From Stromatinia cepivora (lineage: Eukaryota; Ascomycota; Leotiomycetes; Helotiales; Sclerotiniaceae), in contig RCTD01000005.1 of the NCBI GenBank assembly GCA_014898415.1, forward strand, positions 1,922,001 to 1,986,000: a stretch of 64,000 nucleotides of DNA. The letters are read 5' to 3'. Position numbers and translations under genes: made by a program. The notes beneath the pieces are model-generated. The model had not been told where the DNA came from and did no database searches. It was given only the letters and a program-made list of their open reading frames with translations. This document shows, piece after piece, positions 25,092 to 36,493 of this stretch. Within the stretch, counting starts at the first letter, position 1. Each line of letters starts with the position of its first letter.

Positions 25092-26494
25092 ATGGTTCAC
25101 TCTATCATCCCATTTTTGACCTTTCTACCCGCTGTAATTGCCGCAATTGCTCCTTCAGGGCCATATCAGCGACCATTGAAGTATCCCAAGAACCAACATC
25201 AAAATTTCATTGCCTCTTCTATTTTTGGCCCCTACCAACATGAGGTATCTGGATTTGAAGAACCTGTTGCACTAAAGCCTACATTTGAATGGCGAACCTT
25301 TGCGGAAAACCTGGATGATGTGATATCCAACTCAGGTGGGACATTTGCCCATCTACCTGCTGTTGACTGTTTTGATCCCGAGAGTGATGGAACTTTCGAT
25401 GTGGCAATTGTAGGTCATCCATTTGATCTTGGGGTTACATATCGGCCTGGGGCAAGATTCGGTCCCAATGCAGCACGGCAAGGCGCTAGAAGGATGTCGC
25501 CGAATTTTGGGTGGAGGCAAGTTTGGTCTTTTGAATAGGCTATCAGGACTCGAATTCTGACTATCAATAGTATTGATAATGGCGTGAATCCTTTCCGTGA
25601 CTGGGCCACTGTCGTTGATTGTGGGGACATTTTGAATACGCCGTTTGATAAGCATCTTGCTTTGAAACAACTCGAGAATGGCATGAGTTCTATCAATTCA
25701 CGCAGTCCAAAGAATGATACCGAAGGAAAAGCTATTCGGGCCATCAGCATAGGTGGTGATCATACCATTAGTAAGTCTATCTGATTGTTATTGTTTTGAA
25801 AGCCCTCGAATATTGAATTGTTTTCAGCATTGCCTATCCTACGAGCCCTTCACTCAACATGGGGACGTGTTGCTGTTTTACATTTTGATTCCCATCTTGA
25901 TACATGGGATCCTGTGAAACTTGGGGGAGGATTATCAAAATACACCGATGTAAACCATGGAACAATGTTACACATCGCACATGAAGAAGGACTTTTGTCC
26001 AATCATAGCAATATGCATTTAGGAACACGATGTCCGCTCATGGATCAACATTTTGACCTAGACAACGATCTCAGGTGCGGCTTCAAATATATTCGAGCAA
26101 AAGAGCTTGATAAACTTGGTATCAAAGAGGTGGTTCGAAGGATTGTTGATACCGTTGGCGATGAGTATGTTTACTTGAGTGTGGATATCGATGTATTAGA
26201 TCCAGCCTATGCACCTGCGACTGGAACGATCGAACCTGGTGGATGGACAACAAGAGAGGTATTTTTTTCAGTCCTCATAGTTATCTCACCTCACAATGGC
26301 TAATATTGTATCCACAGCTGTTACAGATCATAGGTGGACTATCAAAAGCAGGTTTGAAGATCGTAGGATCAGATATCGTGGAATTTACTCCAGTGTATGA
26401 TAATTCGGCTGAAACTACTGGTGTTGCGGTTGGGGAGATCATTTATGAAATTCTTCAATGGATGGTGCATGTCCCAGTCACACCTAGGAAGTGA
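25092..26494 (+). CDS. Agmatinase/arginase-family ureohydrolase with secretory-type N-terminus
   Basis: Four exons (25092-25516, 25571-25770, 25828-26258, 26318-26494) give 410 aa. Manganese-site motifs are all present: GGDHT with H206; HFDSHLDTWD with D229, H231 and D233; and SVDIDVLDPAYAP with D328 and D330, followed by TGTIEPGGW. HFDSH replaces the more common HFDAH; the metal ligands are unchanged. The conserved GHPFDLGVTYRPGARFGP block precedes them. These enzymes hydrolyse agmatine or related guanidino compounds to an amine plus urea. The N-terminus (MVHSIIPFLTFLPAVIAAIA) looks like a cleaved signal peptide, suggesting secretion or vacuolar delivery rather than the cytosol, as in a subset of fungal homologues. 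Intron 1 appears to use a GC-AG pair (AG|GCAAGT, 25517-25570); only this join keeps the frame. Substrate is unproven because agmatinase, arginase and guanidinobutyrase share these motifs. Confidence 0.92.
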
Positions 26495-27028
26495 TTATAA
26501 TTGAGAGCTTACGAGCTTGGCGGCAGTCGGACCATTTATTAGGAGATGAAAATTAAGAAAGCTTAAATTTTGATATCCATCGATGAAGTGACGGAATCTG
26601 AAGTAGCGGTAGATGTTGAGTTTCTGTACGATCTCCTCCAAAAAAACAGATAGTTTGAAAATTGAAAGCAGGTTATGAGATGGATGAGAAATCAATAAAC
26701 CTTAAATTGTACTAGCTTTGTTTGAGCTTAGTTCTATCGATGACTCCACCAATGAAGCGGCACGTTCCGGAGCTTTCCCACTAAATCCAGTGACGACATT
26801 AACTGGTAAAAGAGCTCTTTCGTCCAATAATATGCTCTCAATTACCATGCAGTGCACCTTGTGGGTAACTCCTACAATTTAATCAGTAATCCAACCCCTC
26901 ATCATAAGGTTACCACATTCCCCCGCCATGCCTTAACCTACAATACAAATTGATAATCCACATCCTTCACTTCCCCTTTCTTTTGCACTTTCTCACCAAG
27001 CGCATTTATATCCTCTTCTCCTTCTTTC
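26495..27028. other. Short intergenic region
   Basis: It holds 3' UTR and promoter-like DNA between two plus-strand genes; no gene or repeat is recognised. Confidence 0.4.
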
Positions 27029-28983
27029 ATGTACTCTCTCAAATCTGTTGTTCCAAGAACCCTGAGACATCTTACAAGTAATCGACAAGCTTTGGTTCCC
27101 CGCATTCCCAACCTTACAAAGCATTTTACAACTACACGAATCACAATGGAACATCAATATAAGCTCAAGGATCTCAGTACCTTGGATTTGAAGCCAGGAG
27201 AGAAGAAAGAAGTTGAAGTTGAGGGGATTGAAGGAGGAAAAGTGTTGTTGTGTAATGTCGGTGGAAAGGTTACAGCTTTAGGCCATAAATGTACACATTA
27301 TGGCGCTCCATTGGTTAATGGTGTTTTGACTGGAGATGGACGTTTAACTTGCCCATGGCACGGGGGTATGCATTTTCATTACTTCTTAAGATGCAAAGAA
27401 GATATGCTAACTTTTCGTTTGCAGCTTGCTTTAACACCACCAGTGGAGATATCGAAAATGCCCCCGCTCTCGATGCCCTTCCTTCATTTGAGTTGTCCGA
27501 GAAGAATGGTTCGGTATTTGTGACAGGAGATAAAGAGACCATCAAGGGCAGCCGAAGAAAACCAAATATTAGAATTACTGGTGGAGTTTCACCGGAAAAA
27601 GTAGTAATTGTCGGCGGTGGAAGTGGTGCCATTGGTACAGTTGAGGCACTTCGTGAAACTGGTTTCAAGGGATCGGTCACCATGATCAGTAACGAAGGTT
27701 ACTTACCAATTGATAGAACAAAGTTGTCAAAGGCTCTTATTGACGATGAATCGAAAATTGCTTGGAGGGATGAGGCTTGGTTCAAAGAAGGATCGATTGA
27801 CGTTCTCTATGATACTGTCACTGATATTGACTTTGAGGGAAAGAATGTATTAACAAAGACTGGTGGCTCGTAAGTATATTTCTACTCTATATTTTTGATA
27901 TGGCGATTCATGTAGAATTGTAAATTCTCCGATACCCATCCGAGATAATCCAATGAATATGTCACCTCCGTATGCCAGACGATTCTAACACGTTAATCAT
28001 CTAGTTACCCCTACACAAAATTGGTACTTGCTTCTGGTGGAAATCCAAGGAGTCTACCCTTGCCTGGTTTCAAGGAATTGGGTAACATTTTTCTCCTTCG
28101 CAATGTCTACAATGTGAAGAACATCGTGAAGGCTATTGGAGAGAAGAACAAGAAGATTGTCATCATCGGAAGCTCATTTATTGGAATGGAAGTTGCTAAT
28201 GCCACAGCTAAGGATAACGATGTTACAGTCGTTGGCATGGAATCCGCACCACTTGAGAGGATCATGGGGGCTGAAGTTGGCAAGATCTTCCAAAAAGCTT
28301 TGGAAGGAAATGGAGTTAAGTTTTACATGAATGCAGGTGTAGAAAAGGCCGTAGAATCAACATCTGATTCCACTAAAGTTGGTGGTATACAATTGAAGGA
28401 CGGTACAACTCTTGAAGCGGATTTGGTGATCCTAGGAACCGGTATCAGTCCTGCAACTGAATATTTGAAAGACAACAAGTCGATTGAACTTCGAAAAGAT
28501 GGTTCATTGACGACAGATGAACACTTCCTTGTTTCGGGTCTGAAGGATGTTTATGCCATTGGCGATATCGCAGCTTACCCATACCATGGACCTGGTGGTG
28601 AAGGAAGCTTAACACGAATTGAGCACTGGAACGTGGCGCAAAATGCAGGACGAGGCGTTGCCACACATATCAACAAGCCCACTGCAAAGCCAAAACCATT
28701 TATTCCAATTTTCTGGTCAGCTCTCGGCTCACAACTCAGATATTGTGGCAATACTATCAACGGCTGGGATGACCTCGTATTACAGGGAGAGCCGGAGAAA
28801 GCAAAGTTTGTGGCTTATTATTGCAAGGGAGAGACCGTCGTTGCTGTTGCTACTATGCAATTTGACCCAATTATGACACAGGCATCAGAATTAATGAGAA
28901 GAGGGAATATGCCAAGCAAGAGTGAACTGAAGAAGGGTCTTAAACTTGAGAGCATCAATGTTCCAGCTCAGGTTAAGATGTGA
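27029..28983 (+). CDS. Rieske/FAD-dependent NAD(P)H oxidoreductase, AIFM3-like, probably mitochondrial
   Basis: Three exons (27029-27365, 27425-27869, 28005-28983) give 586 aa. The first 40 residues are Arg/Ser/Thr-rich without acids (MYSLKSVVPRTLRHLTSNRQ), a likely mitochondrial presequence; an inner ATG at 27146 could give a cytosolic form. A Rieske [2Fe-2S] domain follows with the full ligand set: C88 and H90 in KCTHYGAPL, C108 and H111 in CPWHGACFN (completed by the first splice). Next comes a pyridine nucleotide-disulfide oxidoreductase core: the FAD Rossmann motif VVIVGGGSGAIGTVEAL, the second nucleotide site IVIIGSSFIGMEVA, and the FAD-closing motif DVYAIGDIAAYP. This Rieske-plus-flavoprotein order is that of human AIFM3 and its fungal relatives. 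It should transfer electrons from NAD(P)H through FAD to the iron-sulfur centre; a death-related role is only inferred from the AIF name. Confidence 0.93.
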
Positions 28984-29695
28984 AAGTCCATGGCCTAGGC
29001 GAACAATGGAAAGATGGATGGGAGGTTGGGAAGTCAAGGAGTATCGGAAATTTTTACGTAGTAATTAGGGAACGAAATCCAATAATGAATCAACAGAGCA
29101 TGTCAGCATGAATGAATTATCTTCAATTCCACGGACGCCGCAACGTTTTTCAATGTTCCAATCCGAGTTTGATAATCAAATGATAGTGTCTCAAACCCAA
29201 ATTTGGAGAGTATTATGTTCTTATGTGCGATTCATATCGCTCGATGTATCTAAGCTGACCTTCAAGAAAGATCATTTGTTTATCAAATATCAAAGGGAAC
29301 ATTGAAAAGTATTATGATGCCTGGGTATATGCATTGATAATTCGGTTAATCGTACATCGTACCTAGTTTTGGTTAGCTGTTTGTTTGGAGGTCCTTGCTA
29401 GGGAAAAGGAAAGCTCAAGGTTTCTATTTCGTTTGAACGATGGGGGTAGGAGCTTCGAGGTGTTATAGTGGGAAGTCATTATGTGGTTGAATTGCGTCAA
29501 ACATGCTCTACGCGCCTGCTTTTAATCAATGGAGTATATCAATTCGGAACCTCAAAGTCTGCTATTTTAATTGAAAAAAGGAGACAGCATTCCTGCATGC
29601 TTCGAGATACTATGATGAGAAGTCTCAATCGGGATTATTGATATTTCAGTTGTGCATGTCAATGTCAACTAATGGCTGAATACGAAGTGTGATGA
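28984..29695. other. Intergenic
   Basis: UTR and promoter DNA; an open frame at 29108-29305 has no recognisable homology. Nothing else seen. Confidence 0.4.
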
Positions 29696-31318
29696 ATGAT
29701 AAGTCGTCGAAAAGTCTTTCCTATACCCGGTTGTTCTTTCCCCAAAGGATATGGACTTTACCTTCTCTCTCCTTTGTCTCGTTCTGTTTATATTTCTCAC
29801 TCCGATTTATTTCTTGCCATTCGTGATTCCGTGCATAAAAATCTAAACGATACCATGCTTTCCCTCTCTACGACCTACAGTTTCTTGAGCTACATAATTG
29901 TTGCAAATGCATATACAACCTTCGATACGGCCTGTGCGATTCCAGCTACAACCACAAATTATGTCTCACCACCCAACAGTCGAGGTACTCTCAACATCTT
30001 CTGGTCCTGTCTTTTCACAATCATTGCCTGTACATGGGCAATTCAGTATCCCAATGTACCCAAGCAACGAGCATGTCGCGAGTCTGGATGGAAAGACAAC
30101 TTCATCTGGAAGCTCAAAGGCTTCATGACTAGTCTTAAATGGATGATAGCCACTATCATTGCTCCAGAGATATTACTTGCTAAGTCTTGGAGCGATCTTG
30201 ACGTTGCACGGAAACAATTTGAGAAGTTTAAGCCTTGGGCAGTGGATGATGATGTTGAGTGGACATTAACTCATACTTTATTCGCAAATATGGGTGGCTT
30301 CGTCATTCGAAGCAATCCGCCATCAAACTCCGATCAAGACGTTGAGGCTAAGCCAAGCGTGGCACTTAATATACTCGCAGGTCAACCACCAACGCCTCCT
30401 TTAGCAGAAGCTTTAGCTCCGCTGATGGAACCATCCTTAGGATGCGTATATTCCGATACAAATGATGTATCGACTAATGTTAACATTGCGCCCTTGGGTG
30501 TTGTGATCAATAAGCCAGCCATTTATCCCAATCCATACCACTTGACCGCCAGACAACTCCTCTCACTTCGAAGATGCGAGCATATAAGGCTTCCAAACAT
30601 CACGTTAGACGAAATAAACGACAAAAACAAAAATGACACTCTTGTGAGAGTCATCGCGATATCTCAATTTTTATGGATCGTTGCACAGATCATTGTTCGT
30701 GCAGTCGAAGGATTGGTAATAGCACAACTAGAGATAGCAGTAGTTGCCTTCTCAACATGCGCCATCCTAATCTACATACTCAATTGGAGTAAGCCCAAAG
30801 GAGTCCAAGTACCTTTCACAATACTCCATTACGAAAGCGCGATTCCAACCGAGTTACTCGAATTCATGAAGAAAGACTTAGATCGTTCATCAATGTCCAA
30901 ATGTCAAACCATTACTTCCGGCGACCCAATACCTAACGATGCGATATATCCCTACGATGAAGATACATGGCTCATAGGTTTCGAATTCGGTAGTATAGTG
31001 TTCGGATGCATACACGTTGCAGCCTGGAACTTTATCTTTCCAACTCGAATCGAACAGATCCTTTGGTGGTCAACAAGTATTTGGTGTACGGTTTTCGTTT
31101 TGATTTATACTCTCATTCCTTATTGTGGAATGATTTGTTTTGGGGATATCAAGAAAATCGCAACACCGAGAGAATTGGCCTGGGGTGCGGCTCCGCTGTT
31201 CTTTTTGTATGCACTAGCTAGGATTTTTTTGTTGGTGGAGGCTTGGAGATCTTTGTGTTACTTGCCGCCGGATGCGTTTATTGCTACGGCGTTGGAGAAT
31301 ATTCCTTATATTGGTTGA
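29696..31318 (+). CDS. Uncharacterised multi-span membrane protein of filamentous fungi
   Basis: A single uninterrupted frame of 540 aa from the ATG at 29696; an ATG at 29855 (MLSLSTTYSFLSYIIVANAY) would give a 487-residue form starting with a signal-peptide-like segment, and may be the real start. Readable hydrophobic spans include NIFWSCLFTIIACTWAIQY, SLKWMIATIIAPEILLAKSW, RVIAISQFLWIVAQIIVRA, EIAVVAFSTCAILIYILNW, FGSIVFGCIHVAAWNFIF, WWSTSIWCTVFVLIYTLI and PLFFLYALARIFLLVEAWR. The pairing of WAIQYPNVP with a following LKWMIATIIAPEILLAKS, and the A.STCAILIYILNW-KPKGVQVP block, is a recurring layout in hypothetical proteins of Pezizomycotina. No catalytic or transport motif is visible and I do not assign a function. 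Confidence 0.75.
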   Translation: MISRRKVFPIPGCSFPKGYGLYLLSPLSRSVYISHSDLFLAIRDSVHKNLNDTMLSLSTTYSFLSYIIVANAYTTFDTACAIPATTTNYVSPPNSRGTLNIFWSCLFTIIACTWAIQYPNVPKQRACRESGWKDNFIWKLKGFMTSLKWMIATIIAPEILLAKSWSDLDVARKQFEKFKPWAVDDDVEWTLTHTLFANMGGFVIRSNPPSNSDQDVEAKPSVALNILAGQPPTPPLAEALAPLMEPSLGCVYSDTNDVSTNVNIAPLGVVINKPAIYPNPYHLTARQLLSLRRCEHIRLPNITLDEINDKNKNDTLVRVIAISQFLWIVAQIIVRAVEGLVIAQLEIAVVAFSTCAILIYILNWSKPKGVQVPFTILHYESAIPTELLEFMKKDLDRSSMSKCQTITSGDPIPNDAIYPYDEDTWLIGFEFGSIVFGCIHVAAWNFIFPTRIEQILWWSTSIWCTVFVLIYTLIPYCGMICFGDIKKIATPRELAWGAAPLFFLYALARIFLLVEAWRSLCYLPPDAFIATALENIPYIG

Positions 31319-33557
31319 TATTCATAGAGTATGGTGGGATGATATTTTGGGGGATAGATGAGGATATATGTAGTATCAGCACAACATAGCATGATAGGGA
31401 TAGATGTCCGTGTGGACTCATGATATTCATACGGAAATAATACATCTAACTTTTCTTTACCATAAATCCTTTTTCACCACGTGTTTTCCCCTTCAAGAAT
31501 AGATGACCTGGGCCGGGCAAGCATATTCGAGCAGATATATATCAATACAGATCACGCAGCCGAAACAGTAGACTTGGTAGTAGAGACGCTGTCAATTTTT
31601 GACCCCGCCAACTGAGCTTATCCCCAACACCACATCTCAAATCCGGGATAATAGATAAGTCGACGTTGAATTTTGGTGTGATAATATTTGTGTGTCTACA
31701 TATAGTACTCTTCCGATATCAAGGAAACTCATCATCATTATGGACGGGAAGAATATCACCATGCGCAATGGCAACTCACACAACAACGCAGCCGAAATGT
31801 GTTACTATAATCCAAATTTACTTCCAGCACCACGGTTCGCTAACACACATTTCCTGCCTGGGATTATCATTCCCTGACGAGATGATTCCTGGAATCTTTG
31901 TTCTTTCCCCGCTGTGGTCATTGGCGGGAAGAAAAAGAGGGCGAGGAGAGATGTGGCTTGGCTTGAGATGAAGTGGGATATGGGTGCGGAAAAAATTCGA
32001 GTATGTGGAAGAGGTTCTGTGATTTGATATCGTCTTAGTGTTATATTTCATATACGCTTTTATAATTGGTTAAATGGTTAGGAAAGTAATTTATCTTGGT
32101 AATAGTTGGTATAGGAGAAAGATGCTTTCTTTCGGTAGGAAGAGAGATTGCCTTTTGCGATAACCACTAGTGGGTGCACAGAGCTGACGGTCTGATGAAT
32201 CTCGCAACATAGTTTCTAACTTTACAAATCAATTCATTATAGATCAAGTAATAGAAACATGAAGTTTGAAATCAATCAATTGAAGATTGGATTAATCATA
32301 GGTTCTGAAAGTTGGGAAGCGCAACGTCAGTCCGTGCAACCACTGGTGAACGTCTGGCGAAGGTAGTCGAGGGGGGCCTAGTAGCTGGTTTTCCTGTACT
32401 GAGTAGCGCACACAATGATGAAACTGTCCTTGATGAGCATTTGGGTTTAGGATTGCCAAGAATCTTCTTGCATGGTAGGTCCTAGACCCTGATTTGAAGA
32501 GAATACCCAATTGTCACGGAGAATACCCTTCACCGACTATCGTCAAGTCGACAGCATCGAAAAACATTGTCACTGGTATAACATGGTTCCCAACAGTGTC
32601 ATACTTAGATGTGACATGTCATTTTCCTTCAAAAACGTTAACGCAAGACATTCATTGCCAACAAAGTGATAGATCGTTGAAATTCCAAATGATAACGAAT
32701 TCCCACTGTTCGTTTCATGTGAAGATCACATGACCACCCCCATCATTAAGTTCCGGCTTAATTTCGTTTCGTCTCCGCTGCAATTGACAATTGCATAGCT
32801 ATTGATGATGATGGAAAGGCTTGGTAAGATAATTCAGCTTTTAGCTTTATCGTGAAGAAATTTGACCAATAATTTGATAAATGTTATCTCATAATATCTT
32901 CGCTACTTCACTCCCCACCGCGGTTACTTTTCCGGCCAATTCACCAATCATAATAAAGGGTTATCAATGGAAATGTTCGTGGGCAACACAAAGAAATGAA
33001 TGACCATCATCAATACCAACATTCATTGACGTTAGAACAAACACTTGTGACCAAAGCATGATATTCTGTATCAAAGTTCATACTAGAAATTCATACTACT
33101 TGCATGGACAGTTCCATGAAAGCTCTAGGTACCACAATTTTGGTTGAATCTGGAGGTACACAAACACGTGGTCGGGTATATCTTCATTTTCCCCCCTTTG
33201 ATTCTTATCCCCCACAAAAATCTTACATTTTGTCTTTAATATGCTTTTGATAATGGAAATATTTAAGTGAATACTCTCAACGATTCAACAATAATCTCTT
33301 ATCGTTGAAAACACCGCGAATACCCATTAAGCAAGACCGAGAGGTCATGTCCTTGCTGTGGCCGGAATGCCTTCCGGCCTCGAAGAGCCAACATAAAAAG
33401 GACAGAATCTCGCACTTTTTGATGAAAATTTCTTTATTTTTTAACAACACAACATCAACAAAACTTCAAGAACTATTAAATCACTTCTCTCTACCAATTT
33501 CTATCAACTTTTACTCCATAAAAAGTCTTCTACTCATCTTTTGAACTCATTTCCATC
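31319..33557. other. Long intergenic region upstream of the IDO gene
   Basis: No recognised gene over 2.2 kb. Short ATG frames (31741-31878, 32494-32733, 33305-33544) have no family signal. A perfect 8-bp inverted repeat with a 4-base loop lies at 33360-33379, close to the likely IDO transcript start. Confidence 0.4.
33360..33379. promoter_or_regulatory. GC-rich perfect hairpin upstream of IDO
   Basis: GGCCGGAA-TGCC-TTCCGGCC is a perfect inverted repeat in an otherwise AT-rich leader, about 180 bp before the IDO ATG. It contains paired CGG/CCG words, the triplets bound by fungal Zn2Cys6 regulators, and could also fold in the RNA. Function is inference. Confidence 0.4.
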
Positions 33558-35240
33558 ATGGGTTCAATTATTCCCACTCCTCTCCCATATTTTGAAGTCC
33601 TTAGGGATACCAAGCCGGAAGACAATTCATTACCAGCCTTCATGGTATCAACAACCAGAGGCTTCCTTCCACGCACAGAACCTATCATCAGTCTCCCCTC
33701 CGAATTCGACGCTCTAGAATCTATCCTTCAACGTATGCCCATTAAGACTCTCGGTGGCAAACCAGGTCTCTTAGCTACATTCACCCTTGGAGAGACGGTT
33801 CTCAATGAGCTTCCAGATCTTACTGATGCTATCAATAAGTATCAGGATAACTTACCACTTATGAATGCTCTTTATCGCGACTACAGTTTCTTGGCTAGTG
33901 CGTATCTTTTGGAGCCTTGTCATGAGAGATTTCTTAAAGGTGAAGAGTATGGACTGGGTAGACAGACTTTGCCTAGGGTAATTAGTTTGCCTATTAGCAG
34001 GTGTGCTGAACTGTATGTACACTTTTTCACTTTCATGTCACTTATGATCAGTCATCTTGGATACTTTTTCCTCACTTAAAATCATCTGTTTTCCAATCTC
34101 ATCACATTACTAATATAGCTCCTGCATAGTGCTGGCTTCAAACCATTCATGGAGTATGCTGGCTCTTACGCTCTCTACAACTATCGTCTTGAGGACCCAG
34201 CCAAAGGCCTTGAATATGACAACATTCGCCTTATCCGTGCCTTTGAACATGGTCTTGACCACACTTCCAGTGAAGCGGGCTTCGTTCTCGTCCATGTCGA
34301 TATGGTTTCCAACTCTGGACCATTAGTCGATGGTGTTGTCAGTGCTTTGGAAGCAGTTGAGAAGCATGATCGGGATATGTTTGAGGGAGGTATGAAAAAG
34401 GTCTTGGGAGCTATGACTAAAGTTAATGCTGTTATGGATGGTATGTTTCCTACTTCTGGCCCCTTTGACTTTCTTCTATTGTTAGACGACTGAAATTGAC
34501 ACGTCACGAGGCATGTGGCAGAAATCGAAGCCTGGTGATTATACCTCTTTCAGAACATTCATCTTTGGTATTACCAGCCAGTCTATGTTTCCACATGGTG
34601 TCATCTATGAAGGTGTCTCTGAGGAACCTTTGAGTTTCCGTGGTGAATCTGGTGCTAACGATTCTATGGTATGTTCTCTTTTTCCCTCTTCTCATAGACT
34701 CCCATAACACACAAGTATCTTACTAACTCACCTTAGATTCCACTCATGGACAACCTCCTCCAAATCCCCATGCCCACCACCCCTTTGACCTCAATCCTCA
34801 AAGACTTCCGCTCCTACCGCCCAGGAAACCATCGCCAATTTCTCGAGCATATCCAAAACGCCTCTCTAGCCGTTGATCTCAAATCCTTCGCTCTCTCCTC
34901 CCCTACTTCCACCGCTCTCTATCTCCTTTGCATGGACCAAGTCCGTGATTTCAGATGGCGCCATTGGTGTTTCACTCGTGAATACATTCTCAAGAAAACC
35001 TCGCATCCAGTTGCAACAGGTGGTTCTCCAATCGTTACTTGGTTGCCTAATCAACTTGGTGCGGTTCTAGGAGAGATGACCAGAATTTGGAAGGAGATTG
35101 GTAATGAGGGTGAGGGAATGGGTGAGCAAAAGGAACGTGTGAAGGATGTCATGGAGGCGGTTGTTCGACAGAAAGATCAGTTGGAGAAGGAGGTTGAGAA
35201 GTATTGTAAGGAGAGAGGGGTCAATACTGCTGGTGCTTAG
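33558..35240 (+). CDS. Indoleamine 2,3-dioxygenase (heme tryptophan dioxygenase)
   Basis: Four exons (33558-34012, 34130-34440, 34511-34668, 34737-35240) give 475 aa. All introns are GT-AG; the exon 2 acceptor is the downstream TAG at 34127-34129, since the nearer TAG breaks the frame. Family marks seen are the N-terminal GFLPRTEPIISLP, FVLVHVDMVSNSGPLVDG, SMFPHGVIYEGV, FRGESGANDSMIPLMDNLL and the proximal heme ligand H398 in REYILKKTSHPVATGGSP. The enzyme opens the indole ring of L-tryptophan to N-formylkynurenine, the first step of the kynurenine route to NAD. It has no signal peptide and should be cytosolic. The C-terminus after the heme motif is a charged helix (ERVKDVMEAVVRQKDQLEKE). Fungi often have several IDO paralogues of different affinity; which one this is cannot be told here. 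Confidence 0.95.
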
Positions 35241-36076
35241 ATTTGTTAGTCTTCCCTTCGGACGGACGGTGATTCTAGGTGGTTGGCTGGAAGGAAGTTT
35301 GATTTGAACTGCATGCTAGAATGCTGGTTATATGCGTGGCTGGACTTTTTCGTCCTGAGTTTTTACCCGTATCAGGGCAACATTGAATGGAGACATTGGG
35401 AAAATGGCAAGCTATAAAGCTATGCCTGGTATGGCGGGGAAAATGGTCGGGAGGATTCTTTATTTTACTTTTTCCCAGTAGGAAATTGCCTGGATTTTAT
35501 AGCTTGAGTTCAACATAACGATGCTTATATCAATTAGAAAAGTCACCAAGACTTTTATGAAATCATACACTTGACTAATGCTATCTCATGACTCGTGATT
35601 AAGGAAAAGACCAAGATTCCAATCTAGATTTCCCGATCCCGAATTGTTGCAAGTGCCCCATTCGTAAAAATCAAGTTCTGTAAACAACAATCTTGAATTT
35701 CATCATTCTCAATCGTCCTTAGCGACCATATACAGAGCTAGAGAAAGGAAAAAAACCTCTGATATGGTTTGAATTCCAGTCAGTGCTAAAAGATCCCAAA
35801 TCTATCACTACAATTTACAATCATGAGTAATCAGATTCTCTAGCATTAACTTTTGTCATCTCAGGCCTTATGCGATTATAGGATTCATCAGGTTCATACC
35901 CGACCTCTCGTCCAATCTCGTCCCATCTCACTATCCACCCACCTCTATATTTATTCACTTATCATATCATGTGATAATCTACGTTCTTTTTTTCTGTTGC
36001 ATGTCTACAAAATGTCAGACTCAAACTTGCAGACTCAAAACCCGCAACTGCCAATCCAAATCCCCCCTATCAGTCC
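35241..36076. other. Intergenic
   Basis: Downstream DNA of IDO. A frame at 35853-36134 reads into the following MITE and has no recognised domain, so it is not called. Confidence 0.4.
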
Positions 36077-36485
36077 TAGACTGCGCAACAAGGGCCCTAC
36101 AGGGCGGATTATCGCTTTGGTGGATAATCCATAGATAATCCATTTGCAAAATGGATTATTAGAAAATCTGAATAAATAATTCGTGAATTATTTGTAAATT
36201 ATCTGTAGATATTTATTAATCTATAGAATAAATAATTTGCGAATAATCTATAGACTATTTGTAGAATAGATATTTGTTTAAATTTTCAAAGTTATTTTTA
36301 TATTTAAATTATTTGATTTTGTAGATTATCTATTTATTTATCAATTTATAAATATCTGTTTGTAAAACGGATTATCCAAAATTCCAATGAATAATTTGTA
36401 AAACGGGTTATAGCTTTAATGAATAATCCATAAAGCGGATTATTCATGGATATCTATGGGTTGCGGATTATTTCTGTGCAGCCTA
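36077..36485. mobile_element. 409-bp hAT-like MITE with perfect 8-bp target site duplication
   Basis: The identical octamer ATCAGTCC occurs at 36069-36076 and 36486-36493, exactly outside imperfect terminal inverted repeats: the left end reads TAGACTGCGCA and the reverse complement of the right end reads TAGGCTGCACA (9 of 11 matching, both changes G/A). An 8-bp duplication with TAG-type short TIRs is characteristic of hAT transposons. Inside, a 29-bp subterminal direct repeat (36105-36133 and 36404-36432, 24 of 29 matching, ending AATAATCCATA or GATAATCCATA) and many GGATTAT/ATAATCC words surround a core almost devoid of G and C. No coding capacity remains. Confidence 0.9.
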
Positions 36486-36493
36486 ATCAGTCC

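Noticed and set aside
16997..35240. An amino-acid catabolism cluster (permease, agmatinase, IDO)
   Set aside because: The genes are separated by a calpain, a mitochondrial flavoprotein and an unknown membrane protein, act in different pathways and show no shared promoter motif that I can see.
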